A stretch of 64,000 nt of DNA from positions 372,001 through 436,000 of the forward strand of contig NZ_LFND01000001.1 of assembly GCF_001045465.1 (NCBI RefSeq), given 5' to 3'. The position numbers and the translations under genes were made by a program. Below, one piece after another: positions 15,303-24,201 of this stretch (position 1 is its first letter; each line of letters starts with the position of its first letter). Source of the stretch: Chryseobacterium angstadtii (lineage in GTDB: Bacteria > Bacteroidota > Bacteroidia > Flavobacteriales > Weeksellaceae). The notes beneath the pieces are model-generated. The model was not told the DNA's origin and made no database searches. It saw only the letters and a list, made by a program, of their open reading frames with translations.

Positions 15303-18300
15303 ATGAAAAAAAAATCGACATTGAAGATTTTTGCTGCAGTCTTTTGTATTGCATCGACTCATGCTTTTTCGGAAACCATACCGATTCCGAAATCTAATGA
15401 GAAACCCGGAAGGACCGGATTTAAAATGCCTACACCACCCGGTGTTTATGATCTGGATCCTCTGATTGTCATTTCACAAAATGTGAACGAAAAAGGATTG
15501 GTTGTGATGAACGGACAGCTTTCCAAACCTTTCACCAACAGCAACATCCTTCTCTCCATCAAGTATCAGAATGCACAGGGAGAATGGATTACAGGATGGT
15601 GCAAAACACTGTACTCTTATAACCAGTACAACGAAATTTTAAATGCTAATTTTGAACTTCCGGCTTCTGTAAACTCCTCCTACAATCTGAAGGTGGAATT
15701 AAGCTCAGACTCCGGAACAGCCAATTTCAGCAGCGTAGTCTGGGGAAAGACAGTGAACCACTACAAACAGGGAGATTATTCCATTGGAAACTGTGAACTG
15801 GATGAAAATGAATATACGATGCTTTTAACCCCTAAAAAAGCAGGAACCCTGATTACAGACCTCAACGGAAAAGCAACAGGAATTAAAGACAGGGTAACCT
15901 CAGCCCATTCCTGGAACAAACTGAGTAATGTTTTAATGGACAATAAGAAAAATGATGTTGTTTTTTCCCCAACCAATCCGTCAGATATTATTACAGAGTC
16001 CAATGATACCAAATCTGTAAAACTGGCCAATACCGGAGCAATTGCCAGCACGCTTGGTTCTACTCCCGAATTTATCTACAATGAAGCAGCCGGGCACCCG
16101 ATTCCTTATCTGTACAGCTATGATGATCCGGTGTATATGTTTGCCGGTAAATTCTCAGCCAATGGTTTCTTCGTGAAATTCAGCCAGTGGCCGGGAGAGC
16201 CAGACGGTCCGGGCTATTTCAATTTCAAGGATCCGGCCCGTTTGGAAAGCAGGTATTTCAATCTTTATAACAGAACATGGAAAGCCTTATCTGAATTTGT
16301 TCCGGATCAGCAGCCTTTAGTAATTGTATCAAGTCTTGCTACAGGTTTAAGAGCTTATAAAAGTGACGGTACCTATATTGATTTAAACCCCAACACGACC
16401 AGTAATTACGGAGGTCCTTATTTTGGATATACCAATACTCAGGGAATTCGAAGAGGTCCCGGATCTGAAAATCTGATTATTTCCGATACTTCTGAAATGA
16501 CACTTTATGGCGTGGGAGCATTAAGAAATGATGTGAATACCTCTTATGAAACCAAAAGATCATTACAGGACATTGAACGGGAAATTTCCAAATTCATTAA
16601 ATATACCGGAGTTTTCGGAAACTCTACAGCTTATAAAAATGAATCATCGGAATGTTCTGTTAACTGTTACACGATCAATCCGGGAGCGCAGCCCACTCTT
16701 GTCACAGACTGGACCAAAGCTCCGAACAGTTACATTTTCACTGGAAAAGATAAAAACGGAAGCCCGGTAGACGGCTTATATATTCCCGTAAAAAAAGCTT
16801 ACGAAATGTGGGCGAAAGGCGGTGAATTCATGAAAAACGATAACGGAGATTACACCAAAATTCCGGACGGCACCGCTAAAGCAGGACTTTACTGGGAAGA
16901 TGAACCGGGTCTTATAAAATCTGTTACTCTGGAGGGAACGGGTGAAAATGCCAGAATCAAGGTACTCGTTAATAAAATAAAAGAAGGAAATGCTGTGGTA
17001 TCTTACAAAGTAAACGATCAGATTTACTGGACCTGGCATGTATGGGCTACCGATGATCCAAGTATTAACGGAAGCACTTATCATCACGGTTTTGAAAAAG
17101 ATAAAGAAGGAAATCTAGTGACCAACTGGAAGTGGATGGACAGAAACCTGGGAGCCACCAATGCCAGTTTTGTAGGAAACGACTGGCACAAATCTGCGGG
17201 ACTTCAGTATCAATGGGGCAGAAAAGATCCTTTTCCATCGTTTGGACTTAAAGATTTAAGCCTTTATCCAATCAATGGTGAGATCAATTTATCTTATACT
17301 GATCCTGCTTTCCAGTCTAAATTCATTAAAGTAAGAGGAAATAAATACTCTGCTCAGCTTAATACGGGAACAGACACCCCGAACGGAAACGTAAGATTTT
17401 CTATACAAAACCCGATCAGTTTTATTGCAACTCCGATATTTGTTGCTAAAAAAGGAGAAGCCTTACTCAATGACGGGGAAGACTTTTTAAAACAGAATGA
17501 TAACAACAGCTGGACTCAGGTGGGGATTACCAACTGGTTTTCAAAACAGAAGTATAAAAAGTACAATCCTCCTTATCGTGAAAATATAGCTGCGTGGGAT
17601 TTATGGGGAGACACCCGCCAGGGTAATTATTCGGATATAGATGACGCTGCGGTAGGAGAAGCCAGTGCCAGATATGCCATGAAATCGCCATATGACCCGT
17701 GTCCTTGTAACTGGAGAGTTCCTTCAAGCTATTTTTCAGGAGGAAGAAATTCCAGTACACCTATGCCGAATGAAAACAGATACAGTCCGTGGGGAAAACA
17801 TACCGGAAACACTGTTGATCCGGAATTCAATGCCACTGCTTTAAATGCTGATTATCCGGGGATCAAAGTCTATCCACAGTTTGGATTTGATTTTTCAGGC
17901 GTTTCAGGAATGAATCTGGGTAAATTCCCTATTAACGGAAATTACGAATCCTATCCGAACGGAACCAGTCCTTTAAAATACGGAACAGGATGGATAACTC
18001 CGGTGATTAATTTCCAGGATCAGAGTGCAGACGGCGGTTTACTGACTTCTACATTTATGACAGCTACAGAAGTGATCAATCAGGTAAGATATCCTTCTTT
18101 CGGAGCAGCAGGACTGACTTTAATTTCAGATCCATTGAGCGGCAGCAAACCAAGACCGGGATGGCATAGATTCTCAACCAGCGCTTACACCGGAAACGGA
18201 GGCGTACGTTGTATATATGATCCTAACAGTGCTTTTATGCCGAAAGCGTTTGAAACTGAATTTGTAGCTTCATCTCCTGAAACTTATTCTACCGAAACTA

Positions 18301-20267
18301 TAAAATCATGGACGAAATTACCTAACAGCTACGTAGAATATACCAATCCGGCTTTAGTAACTCCTAATCCGAACGGAAACAAAGTGGATCCTAACAAAGA
18401 CAATGACAGGATTATTGAAATTCCGTTAAGAAAGGCCTATGCCATGCACAAACTGCATTTAAGCACCGACTTTTCTTTCCCGGCAGAGAGCACAAAATCT
18501 TCATCGGTAGTCTGGACCAACAATACGAATCTGATCCAAAAGATGGAGATCATAGATGGTTCTATAGATACTGCTGTATTAAAAGTTACTCTTAATCCGA
18601 ACGCTACAGGAAATGCCGTAGTTGCACTCCATGTAGGCAGCGGCACCTGGACGGCCAACAAGCACAACGATCCTGTGCTTTGGAGCTGGCATATCTGGGC
18701 ACCGAGATCTGTCATCGAAACCTATACTTTTGATCCGGAAAATGCTGCAAATGGCGGAGTTATTCCTGCCAATGATCAATTTGTAGATCCTATGACGAGT
18801 GCAGGAGTTCCTATGAAAACTACTTTTATGGACAGGGATTTAGGAGCCAAGCTTCCTTTTATTAACGAACATATTTACGGATACAATACATCTGCCTACA
18901 CAGGGCCGCTGGGATCTTACAATAACAACAACCCTGCTGCAGTGGCAAGATTGGATCAAATGCGCGACAGCGGAGGCCTTCACTTCCAATGGGGAAGAAA
19001 AGATCCTCTACCTGTATTCTATAATCCCGGAATGTTCTATAACCACGTCGTGAGCGGTAAAAGACCATTCAATGACTATTTTGTATACAGACAGAACAAT
19101 CCTGCCAATGCTACTACAGGAGTTATTCCTTATGCAGGTAATATGCTGGAACCTGAATATTTAACCAATTATACCCAGCCATACAATACCTATTCTGCAA
19201 CGGCCAATGTTTCTGCCTCTGACTCAAAGGCTGATAAACTGAAGAAAGTCGTTAAATATTCGGTAACCAATCCGCTGAGCTATTTATATCAGTCTGATAC
19301 GGCAAAAACGGACTGGGTTTCGGATGAGAATGGCAATATGCCGGAAAGATGGGGCCATGCTACAGAAAAGTCGGCCTATGACCCTTGTCCTGCAGGCTGG
19401 AGAATTGTAGATATGGAAAGTGTTTCTACAGGTGTTATCCTGGGGAATCTTATTTCAAAAGGAAATACGCCGTGGTTCTATAATGCAAAATTCACGAATT
19501 CTTATGGATTGGATCCGGGTAAAGACAACACTTATGTGAACAATGAATCTTATGATATCAATAAGCCGAATTATGTAGGTAGCTTTGTGTATGGAAATGC
19601 TTCAGGAATTGGTTCATTCAGATATGGATTTGTTTTAACGAAACCGGAATACAATATCGGAACTTTCCCGAATAACGGAATAAGAGGATTCAATGGCGGA
19701 AATACTCTGGATGCTTCCAAACTGGGAGGTAACCCTGATACGTTTATGAAATCCGGAATCTGGACTTCTGCGAATCAGGGAGGTGCCGGATCTTCTCTGG
19801 GTATGTTATTTAATGCCGTGATTACGCAAACCGTAGGAGCAACTGACAAGTTGTATTACTTAACACCCACTTTCGGATTCCGTCCGCAGGCTGCTATGTC
19901 CTGCCGTTGTGCAGAAATAAAGTACGATGCCAGCGGAAACGAAATCGGAAGATATGAGCCTTTTGCCATTCCGGTTCCTAAGAATGCTTTGGCTAAAGCA
20001 AACAATGTTCTTTCAAAATCGGTAATCGAGGAGAAAGTAGCTCAGAACAAACTTGAGTTCTTCCCTAATCCGGTGAAAAACATGCTTTATATCAAAGGAA
20101 ATGATAAGGCTAAAGAGTATTACTATCAGGTTTACAATCTATCCGGACAGCTGGTAAAATCAGGGAAATTTGAAAATGAGCGCACCGATCTCTCTTCTTT
20201 AATTTCCGGAGCTTATCTGGTAAGAATCAACAATTCTGAAACAGTAGTGAAAATTATTAAAGAATAA
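15303..20267 (+). CDS. T9SS type A sorting domain protein with two FISUMP-like modules
   Basis: A 1654-residue secreted protein. An N-terminal signal peptide ends near AFSET. There are two related modules: the first around residue 610 (WMDRNLGA, QYQWGRKDPFP, later DPCPCNWRVP), the second around residue 1175 (FMDRDLGA, HFQWGRKDPLP, DPCPAGWRI). These signatures match Fibrobacter-paralogous (FISUMP)/fimbrillin-associated surface domains. The last 75 residues, starting FFPNPVKN, form a type A T9SS C-terminal domain ending VVKIIKE, so it should be exported by the type IX system and probably attached to the surface. A strong terminator follows at 20289-20319. Ligand or adhesin function is inferred. 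Confidence 0.85.
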   Translation: MKKKSTLKIFAAVFCIASTHAFSETIPIPKSNEKPGRTGFKMPTPPGVYDLDPLIVISQNVNEKGLVVMNGQLSKPFTNSNILLSIKYQNAQGEWITGWCKTLYSYNQYNEILNANFELPASVNSSYNLKVELSSDSGTANFSSVVWGKTVNHYKQGDYSIGNCELDENEYTMLLTPKKAGTLITDLNGKATGIKDRVTSAHSWNKLSNVLMDNKKNDVVFSPTNPSDIITESNDTKSVKLANTGAIASTLGSTPEFIYNEAAGHPIPYLYSYDDPVYMFAGKFSANGFFVKFSQWPGEPDGPGYFNFKDPARLESRYFNLYNRTWKALSEFVPDQQPLVIVSSLATGLRAYKSDGTYIDLNPNTTSNYGGPYFGYTNTQGIRRGPGSENLIISDTSEMTLYGVGALRNDVNTSYETKRSLQDIEREISKFIKYTGVFGNSTAYKNESSECSVNCYTINPGAQPTLVTDWTKAPNSYIFTGKDKNGSPVDGLYIPVKKAYEMWAKGGEFMKNDNGDYTKIPDGTAKAGLYWEDEPGLIKSVTLEGTGENARIKVLVNKIKEGNAVVSYKVNDQIYWTWHVWATDDPSINGSTYHHGFEKDKEGNLVTNWKWMDRNLGATNASFVGNDWHKSAGLQYQWGRKDPFPSFGLKDLSLYPINGEINLSYTDPAFQSKFIKVRGNKYSAQLNTGTDTPNGNVRFSIQNPISFIATPIFVAKKGEALLNDGEDFLKQNDNNSWTQVGITNWFSKQKYKKYNPPYRENIAAWDLWGDTRQGNYSDIDDAAVGEASARYAMKSPYDPCPCNWRVPSSYFSGGRNSSTPMPNENRYSPWGKHTGNTVDPEFNATALNADYPGIKVYPQFGFDFSGVSGMNLGKFPINGNYESYPNGTSPLKYGTGWITPVINFQDQSADGGLLTSTFMTATEVINQVRYPSFGAAGLTLISDPLSGSKPRPGWHRFSTSAYTGNGGVRCIYDPNSAFMPKAFETEFVASSPETYSTETIKSWTKLPNSYVEYTNPALVTPNPNGNKVDPNKDNDRIIEIPLRKAYAMHKLHLSTDFSFPAESTKSSSVVWTNNTNLIQKMEIIDGSIDTAVLKVTLNPNATGNAVVALHVGSGTWTANKHNDPVLWSWHIWAPRSVIETYTFDPENAANGGVIPANDQFVDPMTSAGVPMKTTFMDRDLGAKLPFINEHIYGYNTSAYTGPLGSYNNNNPAAVARLDQMRDSGGLHFQWGRKDPLPVFYNPGMFYNHVVSGKRPFNDYFVYRQNNPANATTGVIPYAGNMLEPEYLTNYTQPYNTYSATANVSASDSKADKLKKVVKYSVTNPLSYLYQSDTAKTDWVSDENGNMPERWGHATEKSAYDPCPAGWRIVDMESVSTGVILGNLISKGNTPWFYNAKFTNSYGLDPGKDNTYVNNESYDINKPNYVGSFVYGNASGIGSFRYGFVLTKPEYNIGTFPNNGIRGFNGGNTLDASKLGGNPDTFMKSGIWTSANQGGAGSSLGMLFNAVITQTVGATDKLYYLTPTFGFRPQAAMSCRCAEIKYDASGNEIGRYEPFAIPVPKNALAKANNVLSKSVIEEKVAQNKLEFFPNPVKNMLYIKGNDKAKEYYYQVYNLSGQLVKSGKFENERTDLSSLISGAYLVRINNSETVVKIIKE

Positions 20268-20288
20268 TTTTTATATAATGTAAAATTT

Positions 20289-20319
20289 AAACCGTCTCAA
20301 AACTGAGGCGGTTTTTTTT
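20289..20319 (+). terminator. Rho-independent terminator
   Basis: Stem AACCGTCTC / GAGGCGGTT (one wobble) with a six-base loop, followed by a run of eight T. It ends the giant T9SS gene. Confidence 0.85.
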
Positions 20320-20499
20320 GCAGAATTAAGAATATTTTAATCTTCAATTTTATTTTTTTCGTTTATAGTTTGTAATTTTAGATAGAGTTTTAGAGTTTGA
20401 ATTATCAATTTTTCAAATAAATTATCCGGAATTGGGCTGTATAGGGCCATTTAAACATGATTTTAAGCATATTTTAATATTAAATATTGTTAAAAGTGA

Positions 20500-20528
20500 T
20501 TGGCTTTTCCGTAAAAATTATATTTTTG
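20500..20528 (+). promoter_or_regulatory. Bacteroidota promoter (-33 TTG, -7 TATTTTTG)
   Basis: TTG at 20500-20502 and TATTTTTG at 20521-20528 with an 18-base spacer. This is the only box in the window where both elements were found. It drives the carbonic anhydrase with a leader of about 70 bases. Confidence 0.6.
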
Positions 20529-20602
20529 CATGATTATTGATTTAATCTATTGAATTTGAAAATAATTTAAACGAAATAAATAATTATATATCTTTTAAAA
20601 TT

Positions 20603-21271
20603 ATGTCACAATCGTACGAAGTTATTTTTGAAAACAATAGAAAATGGGTAGAATCTAAAATCGCACAGGATCCGGAATTCTTCCATGAACTTTCAAAAAC
20701 TCAAAACCCTGATTATCTGTACATCGGATGTTCAGACAGCAGGGCCACAGCAGAAGAAATCATGGGTGCAAAACCGGGCGAAGTCTTTGTTCACAGAAAC
20801 ATTGCGAATGTGGTGAATACTTTGGATATGAGTTCAACAGCGGTCATTCAGTATGCTGTAGAACACCTTAAAGTAAAACACATTGTAGTTTGCGGACATT
20901 ACAACTGCGGTGGCGTAAAAGCTGCGATGACTCCTCAGGATCTGGGATTACTGAATCCCTGGCTGAGAAACATCCGCGACGTTTACAGATTACACCAGGC
21001 TGAGCTGGATTCTATAGAAGATGAGGGAAAACGTTATGACAGACTTGTAGAACTGAATGTTCAGGAGCAGTGCATCAACGTGATCAAAATGGCCTGCGTA
21101 CAGGAAAGATACATCACTGATGAATATCCTATTGTACATGGCTGGGTATTTGACCTGAGAACAGGTAAGATCATAGATTTGGATATTGATTTCGAGCAGA
21201 TTTTGAAAGACATCCAAAAAATCTACAACCTTACAAGTTCTGATTGGGTAATGAGCAGAAAAACACATTAG
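20603..21271 (+). CDS. beta-class carbonic anhydrase
   Basis: A 222-residue beta carbonic anhydrase. The zinc ligands are Cys 43 and Asp 45 (CSDSR, with the partner Arg 47) and His 99 and Cys 102 (GHYNCGG), so all catalytic residues are present. It is cytoplasmic, with no signal peptide, and interconverts CO2 and bicarbonate. It starts a group with a small exported protein, a SulP transporter and a second carbonic anhydrase, suggesting a bicarbonate supply role. It is clearly different from the second enzyme at 23373, so the pair is not a recent duplication. Confidence 0.95.
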   Translation: MSQSYEVIFENNRKWVESKIAQDPEFFHELSKTQNPDYLYIGCSDSRATAEEIMGAKPGEVFVHRNIANVVNTLDMSSTAVIQYAVEHLKVKHIVVCGHYNCGGVKAAMTPQDLGLLNPWLRNIRDVYRLHQAELDSIEDEGKRYDRLVELNVQEQCINVIKMACVQERYITDEYPIVHGWVFDLRTGKIIDLDIDFEQILKDIQKIYNLTSSDWVMSRKTH

Positions 21272-21292
21272 TTTTTCTAAAATAAATAAGAG

Positions 21293-21592
21293 ATGAAATT
21301 CTGGAGTATTATTGTATTGACTTTTTTCCTGAACTTTACAGCGCTGCCTAGCATTGCTGCTGTTGCGGGCTGGGATCTGGTAAGAACCAATATAATAGTC
21401 AATGAAGAGGAACCCCATTCTCACCCATCATCCTTTATCGTGTACGAAAAGACACTACCGAAACCTTTAGATGTATTCGATTATGTCAAGTTTTCCGAAC
21501 CTGATCTTCAGGGGGTTACTTTTGAGCTGATAGATGATTCCTTTCATCTGTCTCCTTTACTTACCATATTTTCTCCGCCTCCGGAAGCCTAG
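21293..21592 (+). CDS. small exported hypothetical protein
   Basis: A 99-residue protein with a signal peptide or single membrane segment (about residues 3-22, ending near SIAA) and a short proline- and acid-rich mature part containing EEEPHSHP. It begins 21 bases after the carbonic anhydrase gene, so cotranscription is likely. No known domain is recognised. The histidine/glutamate-rich patch may bind metal, but this is speculation. Confidence 0.6.
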   Translation: MKFWSIIVLTFFLNFTALPSIAAVAGWDLVRTNIIVNEEEPHSHPSSFIVYEKTLPKPLDVFDYVKFSEPDLQGVTFELIDDSFHLSPLLTIFSPPPEA

Positions 21593-21734
21593 TTTTTAAG
21601 TATAGTTAGATTTTTTTAATAGTATTCATGTCAGAACTGATATCGGATACGTGTGCTTTAAAACTAAATTTCCAATCTTTTATAACTGATGCTCTGAATG
21701 CAGATCAGCCGGTTATACTATTTTTCAAAACATT

Positions 21735-23327
21735 ATGAAAAAAACATCATTCGTAGGAGGAATCAAGGAGAATTTCCCTTCCGGACTCGTTGTATTCTTA
21801 GTAGCGCTTCCCCTATGTCTTGGGATCGCTTTAGCATCTGGTGCACCACCATTGTCCGGTATTATCGCCGGTATTGTAGGAGGTCTTGTTGTAGGATCTA
21901 TCAGTAATTCAAATATATCGGTATCTGGTCCTGCTGCAGGACTTACTGCCATTGTTTTAACCGCTATTACAGACTTGGGAGCTTTTGAGCTTTTCCTTTG
22001 TGCAGGTATTATTGCGGGACTTATTCAATTGGTTTTAGGATTTATCAGAGCCGGAAGTATATCCAATTATTTCCCGAACAACGTTATTGAGGGAATGCTT
22101 GCCGCCATCGGTATCATTATTATTTTAAAACAAATTCCTCATGCCATGGGGTTCGATAAGGATTACGAAGGGCATGAATCTATATTTGACAATGGTATTA
22201 ATTTCGGATACTTCACAGAACTATTCGGAGCTATACATGTTGGAGCCATCGTAGTAACGCTGGTTTCGGTAGCCATTCTTATTGCATGGGATAAAATTCC
22301 AACGCTAAAAAGAATGAAAATGCTTCCCGGAGCATTGGTAGCCGTAGTAGCAGGAATACTTCTGAATGAATTATTCAAACTATCCGGAAGCTCACTGGCC
22401 ATTGGTACACAGCATTTGGTTTCACTACCCGTTCCTAAGTCATTGGATGATTTCAAAAATCTTGTTACGATGCCTGATTTTGGAGGATTCACCAATCCTA
22501 AGGTTTGGATTGTAGGAGCTACAATAGCCATTGTAGCTTCTATTGAAACCCTGCTTTGTATTGAAGCATCAGACAGACTGGACACCCAGAGAAGAATTAC
22601 CGATACCAACCTTGAGCTTAAAGCACAGGGAATCGGAAATCTGATCAGCTCATTTATCGGAGGGCTTCCTATGACTTCCGTAGTAGTAAGAAGTTCTGCC
22701 AATGCCAACGCAGGGGCAACTTCAAAACTTTCTGCGATGATTCATGGTGTACTTTTGCTGGTATGTGTACTTACTATTCCGTTTATATTAAACTTAATTC
22801 CGCTTGCCACCCTTGCCGCAGTACTGATTCTGGTTGGATATAAACTGGCAAAACCTGCCACATTCAAGCATTTCTGGCATTTGGGTAAATTCCAGTTTAT
22901 TCCGTTCGTTGCAACTGTTGTGGCTGTTGTGGCTACAGACCTTCTGAAAGGAGTAGGTATTGGTCTTGCGATCTCGGTATTCTATATCCTTCAGGGAAAT
23001 ATGAAACGGGCATATTATCTGAGCAGAGAAAAGCTGGATGATGCAGACGGAATTACTATTAAGCTTGCCGAAGAAGTTTCTTTCTTAAACAAGGCTGCTA
23101 TTAAAAAGACCTTAAAAAACATAAAATCTAACTCATCCGTAACCATTGATGCGAGAGGAACTTCGTATATTGCAACGGATGTACTGGAAATGATTCAGGA
23201 TTTTGCCAATATCAGAGCAAAAGAAGAGGATATTAATGTGGAACTATTAGGCTTCAAAACTTCATACAAAGACTATGAAAGAGATGAAGACTCTCACATC
23301 CTGATCACCCACAGAAGAGCAATGTAA
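21735..23327 (+). CDS. SulP family inorganic anion transporter (probable bicarbonate)
   Basis: A 530-residue SulP/SLC26 transporter. It begins with the typical FPSGLVVFLVALPLCLGIALASG segment and has about 10-12 membrane segments up to residue 420. A C-terminal STAS domain (about 440-530) contains VTIDARGTSYIATDV. SulP proteins move bicarbonate, sulfate or other anions; placement between two carbonic anhydrase genes favours bicarbonate. It is 45 bases from the downstream carbonic anhydrase. No sodium or sulfate specificity can be read from the sequence. Confidence 0.92.
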   Translation: MKKTSFVGGIKENFPSGLVVFLVALPLCLGIALASGAPPLSGIIAGIVGGLVVGSISNSNISVSGPAAGLTAIVLTAITDLGAFELFLCAGIIAGLIQLVLGFIRAGSISNYFPNNVIEGMLAAIGIIIILKQIPHAMGFDKDYEGHESIFDNGINFGYFTELFGAIHVGAIVVTLVSVAILIAWDKIPTLKRMKMLPGALVAVVAGILLNELFKLSGSSLAIGTQHLVSLPVPKSLDDFKNLVTMPDFGGFTNPKVWIVGATIAIVASIETLLCIEASDRLDTQRRITDTNLELKAQGIGNLISSFIGGLPMTSVVVRSSANANAGATSKLSAMIHGVLLLVCVLTIPFILNLIPLATLAAVLILVGYKLAKPATFKHFWHLGKFQFIPFVATVVAVVATDLLKGVGIGLAISVFYILQGNMKRAYYLSREKLDDADGITIKLAEEVSFLNKAAIKKTLKNIKSNSSVTIDARGTSYIATDVLEMIQDFANIRAKEEDINVELLGFKTSYKDYERDEDSHILITHRRAM

Positions 23328-23372
23328 GCTCATGACAATAATTATTAATTTTAAAAAGAACAAAACAATCAT

Positions 23373-24008
23373 ATGAAAGCACATACACACGAAACTCAAT
23401 CTACCATTACTCCTGAGAAGGCATTAGATTTTCTGAAAGACGGTAACCAAAGATTTGTTAATAATCTGAAAGCCAACAGAGATCTTTTGGAACAAGTGAA
23501 CGCAACGCGTGAAGGTCAATGGCCTTTTGCTGTAGTTTTAAGCTGTATAGACAGCCGTACTTCTGCAGAACTTATCTTTGATCAGGGGCTGGGAGATATT
23601 TTCAGTATCAGAATTGCCGGTAATTTTATCAATCAGGACATTTTAGGTTCCATGGAATTTGGCTGTAACGTAGCAGGCTCCAAGCTTGTTGTTGTTTTAG
23701 GACACACTAAATGCGGTGCATTAAAAGGAGGTCTTGATGCAGCACAGATCCAGGGAATGGGAATGGATAACCTGAACCATTTGATTAATCATTTCGACCC
23801 GATCATCAATGAAATTATTGAAGAAGGAGAAGAACGTTCATCAAAAAACGGTGCTCTTTTGGAAAGACTGAATCAGCAAAACGTAAAAAGTGCCATCGAA
23901 GATATCCGCCTACAGAGCTCAACACTTAAAAAGCTTGAAGACGAAGGTAAGATTAAAATCGTCGGAGCCAATTATGATGTTGAAACCGGAGTTGTAACCT
24001 GGTTGTAA
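23373..24008 (+). CDS. beta-class carbonic anhydrase
   Basis: A 211-residue beta carbonic anhydrase with Cys 58 and Asp 60 (CIDSR, Arg 62) and His 111 and Cys 114 (GHTKCGA) as zinc site and catalytic residues. It is cytoplasmic, with no signal peptide. It directly follows the SulP gene and ends the group before a terminator at 24095-24128. Having the enzyme beside the transporter fits conversion of imported bicarbonate to CO2 or the reverse. Confidence 0.95.
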   Translation: MKAHTHETQSTITPEKALDFLKDGNQRFVNNLKANRDLLEQVNATREGQWPFAVVLSCIDSRTSAELIFDQGLGDIFSIRIAGNFINQDILGSMEFGCNVAGSKLVVVLGHTKCGALKGGLDAAQIQGMGMDNLNHLINHFDPIINEIIEEGEERSSKNGALLERLNQQNVKSAIEDIRLQSSTLKKLEDEGKIKIVGANYDVETGVVTWL

Positions 24009-24094
24009 GCAATACAATTTGCACATTTTTATTACACATACATAAAAAATCATGTTATAGTTAGATTGGAAACTGATTTTTTAAAGCACAAAAG

Positions 24095-24128
24095 AAGACC
24101 ATCGGAAAATCCGATGGTCTTTATTTTT
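24095..24128 (+). terminator. Rho-independent terminator
   Basis: Perfect 11-base stem AAGACCATCGG / CCGATGGTCTT with a five-base loop and a T-rich tail. It ends the carbonic anhydrase-SulP group, about 75 bases before the convergent TonB receptor gene. Confidence 0.85.
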
Positions 24129-24201
24129 GAGTAACAGGCCAATCAATAACTATGCTTTTCAACCATAGATTAAAGCACACACAATCATTCACAAAAGAAT
24201 C

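Larger units (their letters stand above)
20268..20602. other. 335-base intergenic region
   Basis: Holds the terminator of the preceding gene, then about 170 bases of AT-rich sequence with no open frame of note. It ends with the carbonic anhydrase promoter at 20500-20528 and a leader of about 70 bases. Confidence 0.6.

Noticed and set aside
21725..22708. Long minus-strand frames antisense to the SulP gene
   Set aside because: They are shadow frames of a well-conserved transporter with normal motifs and carry no recognisable protein signature.
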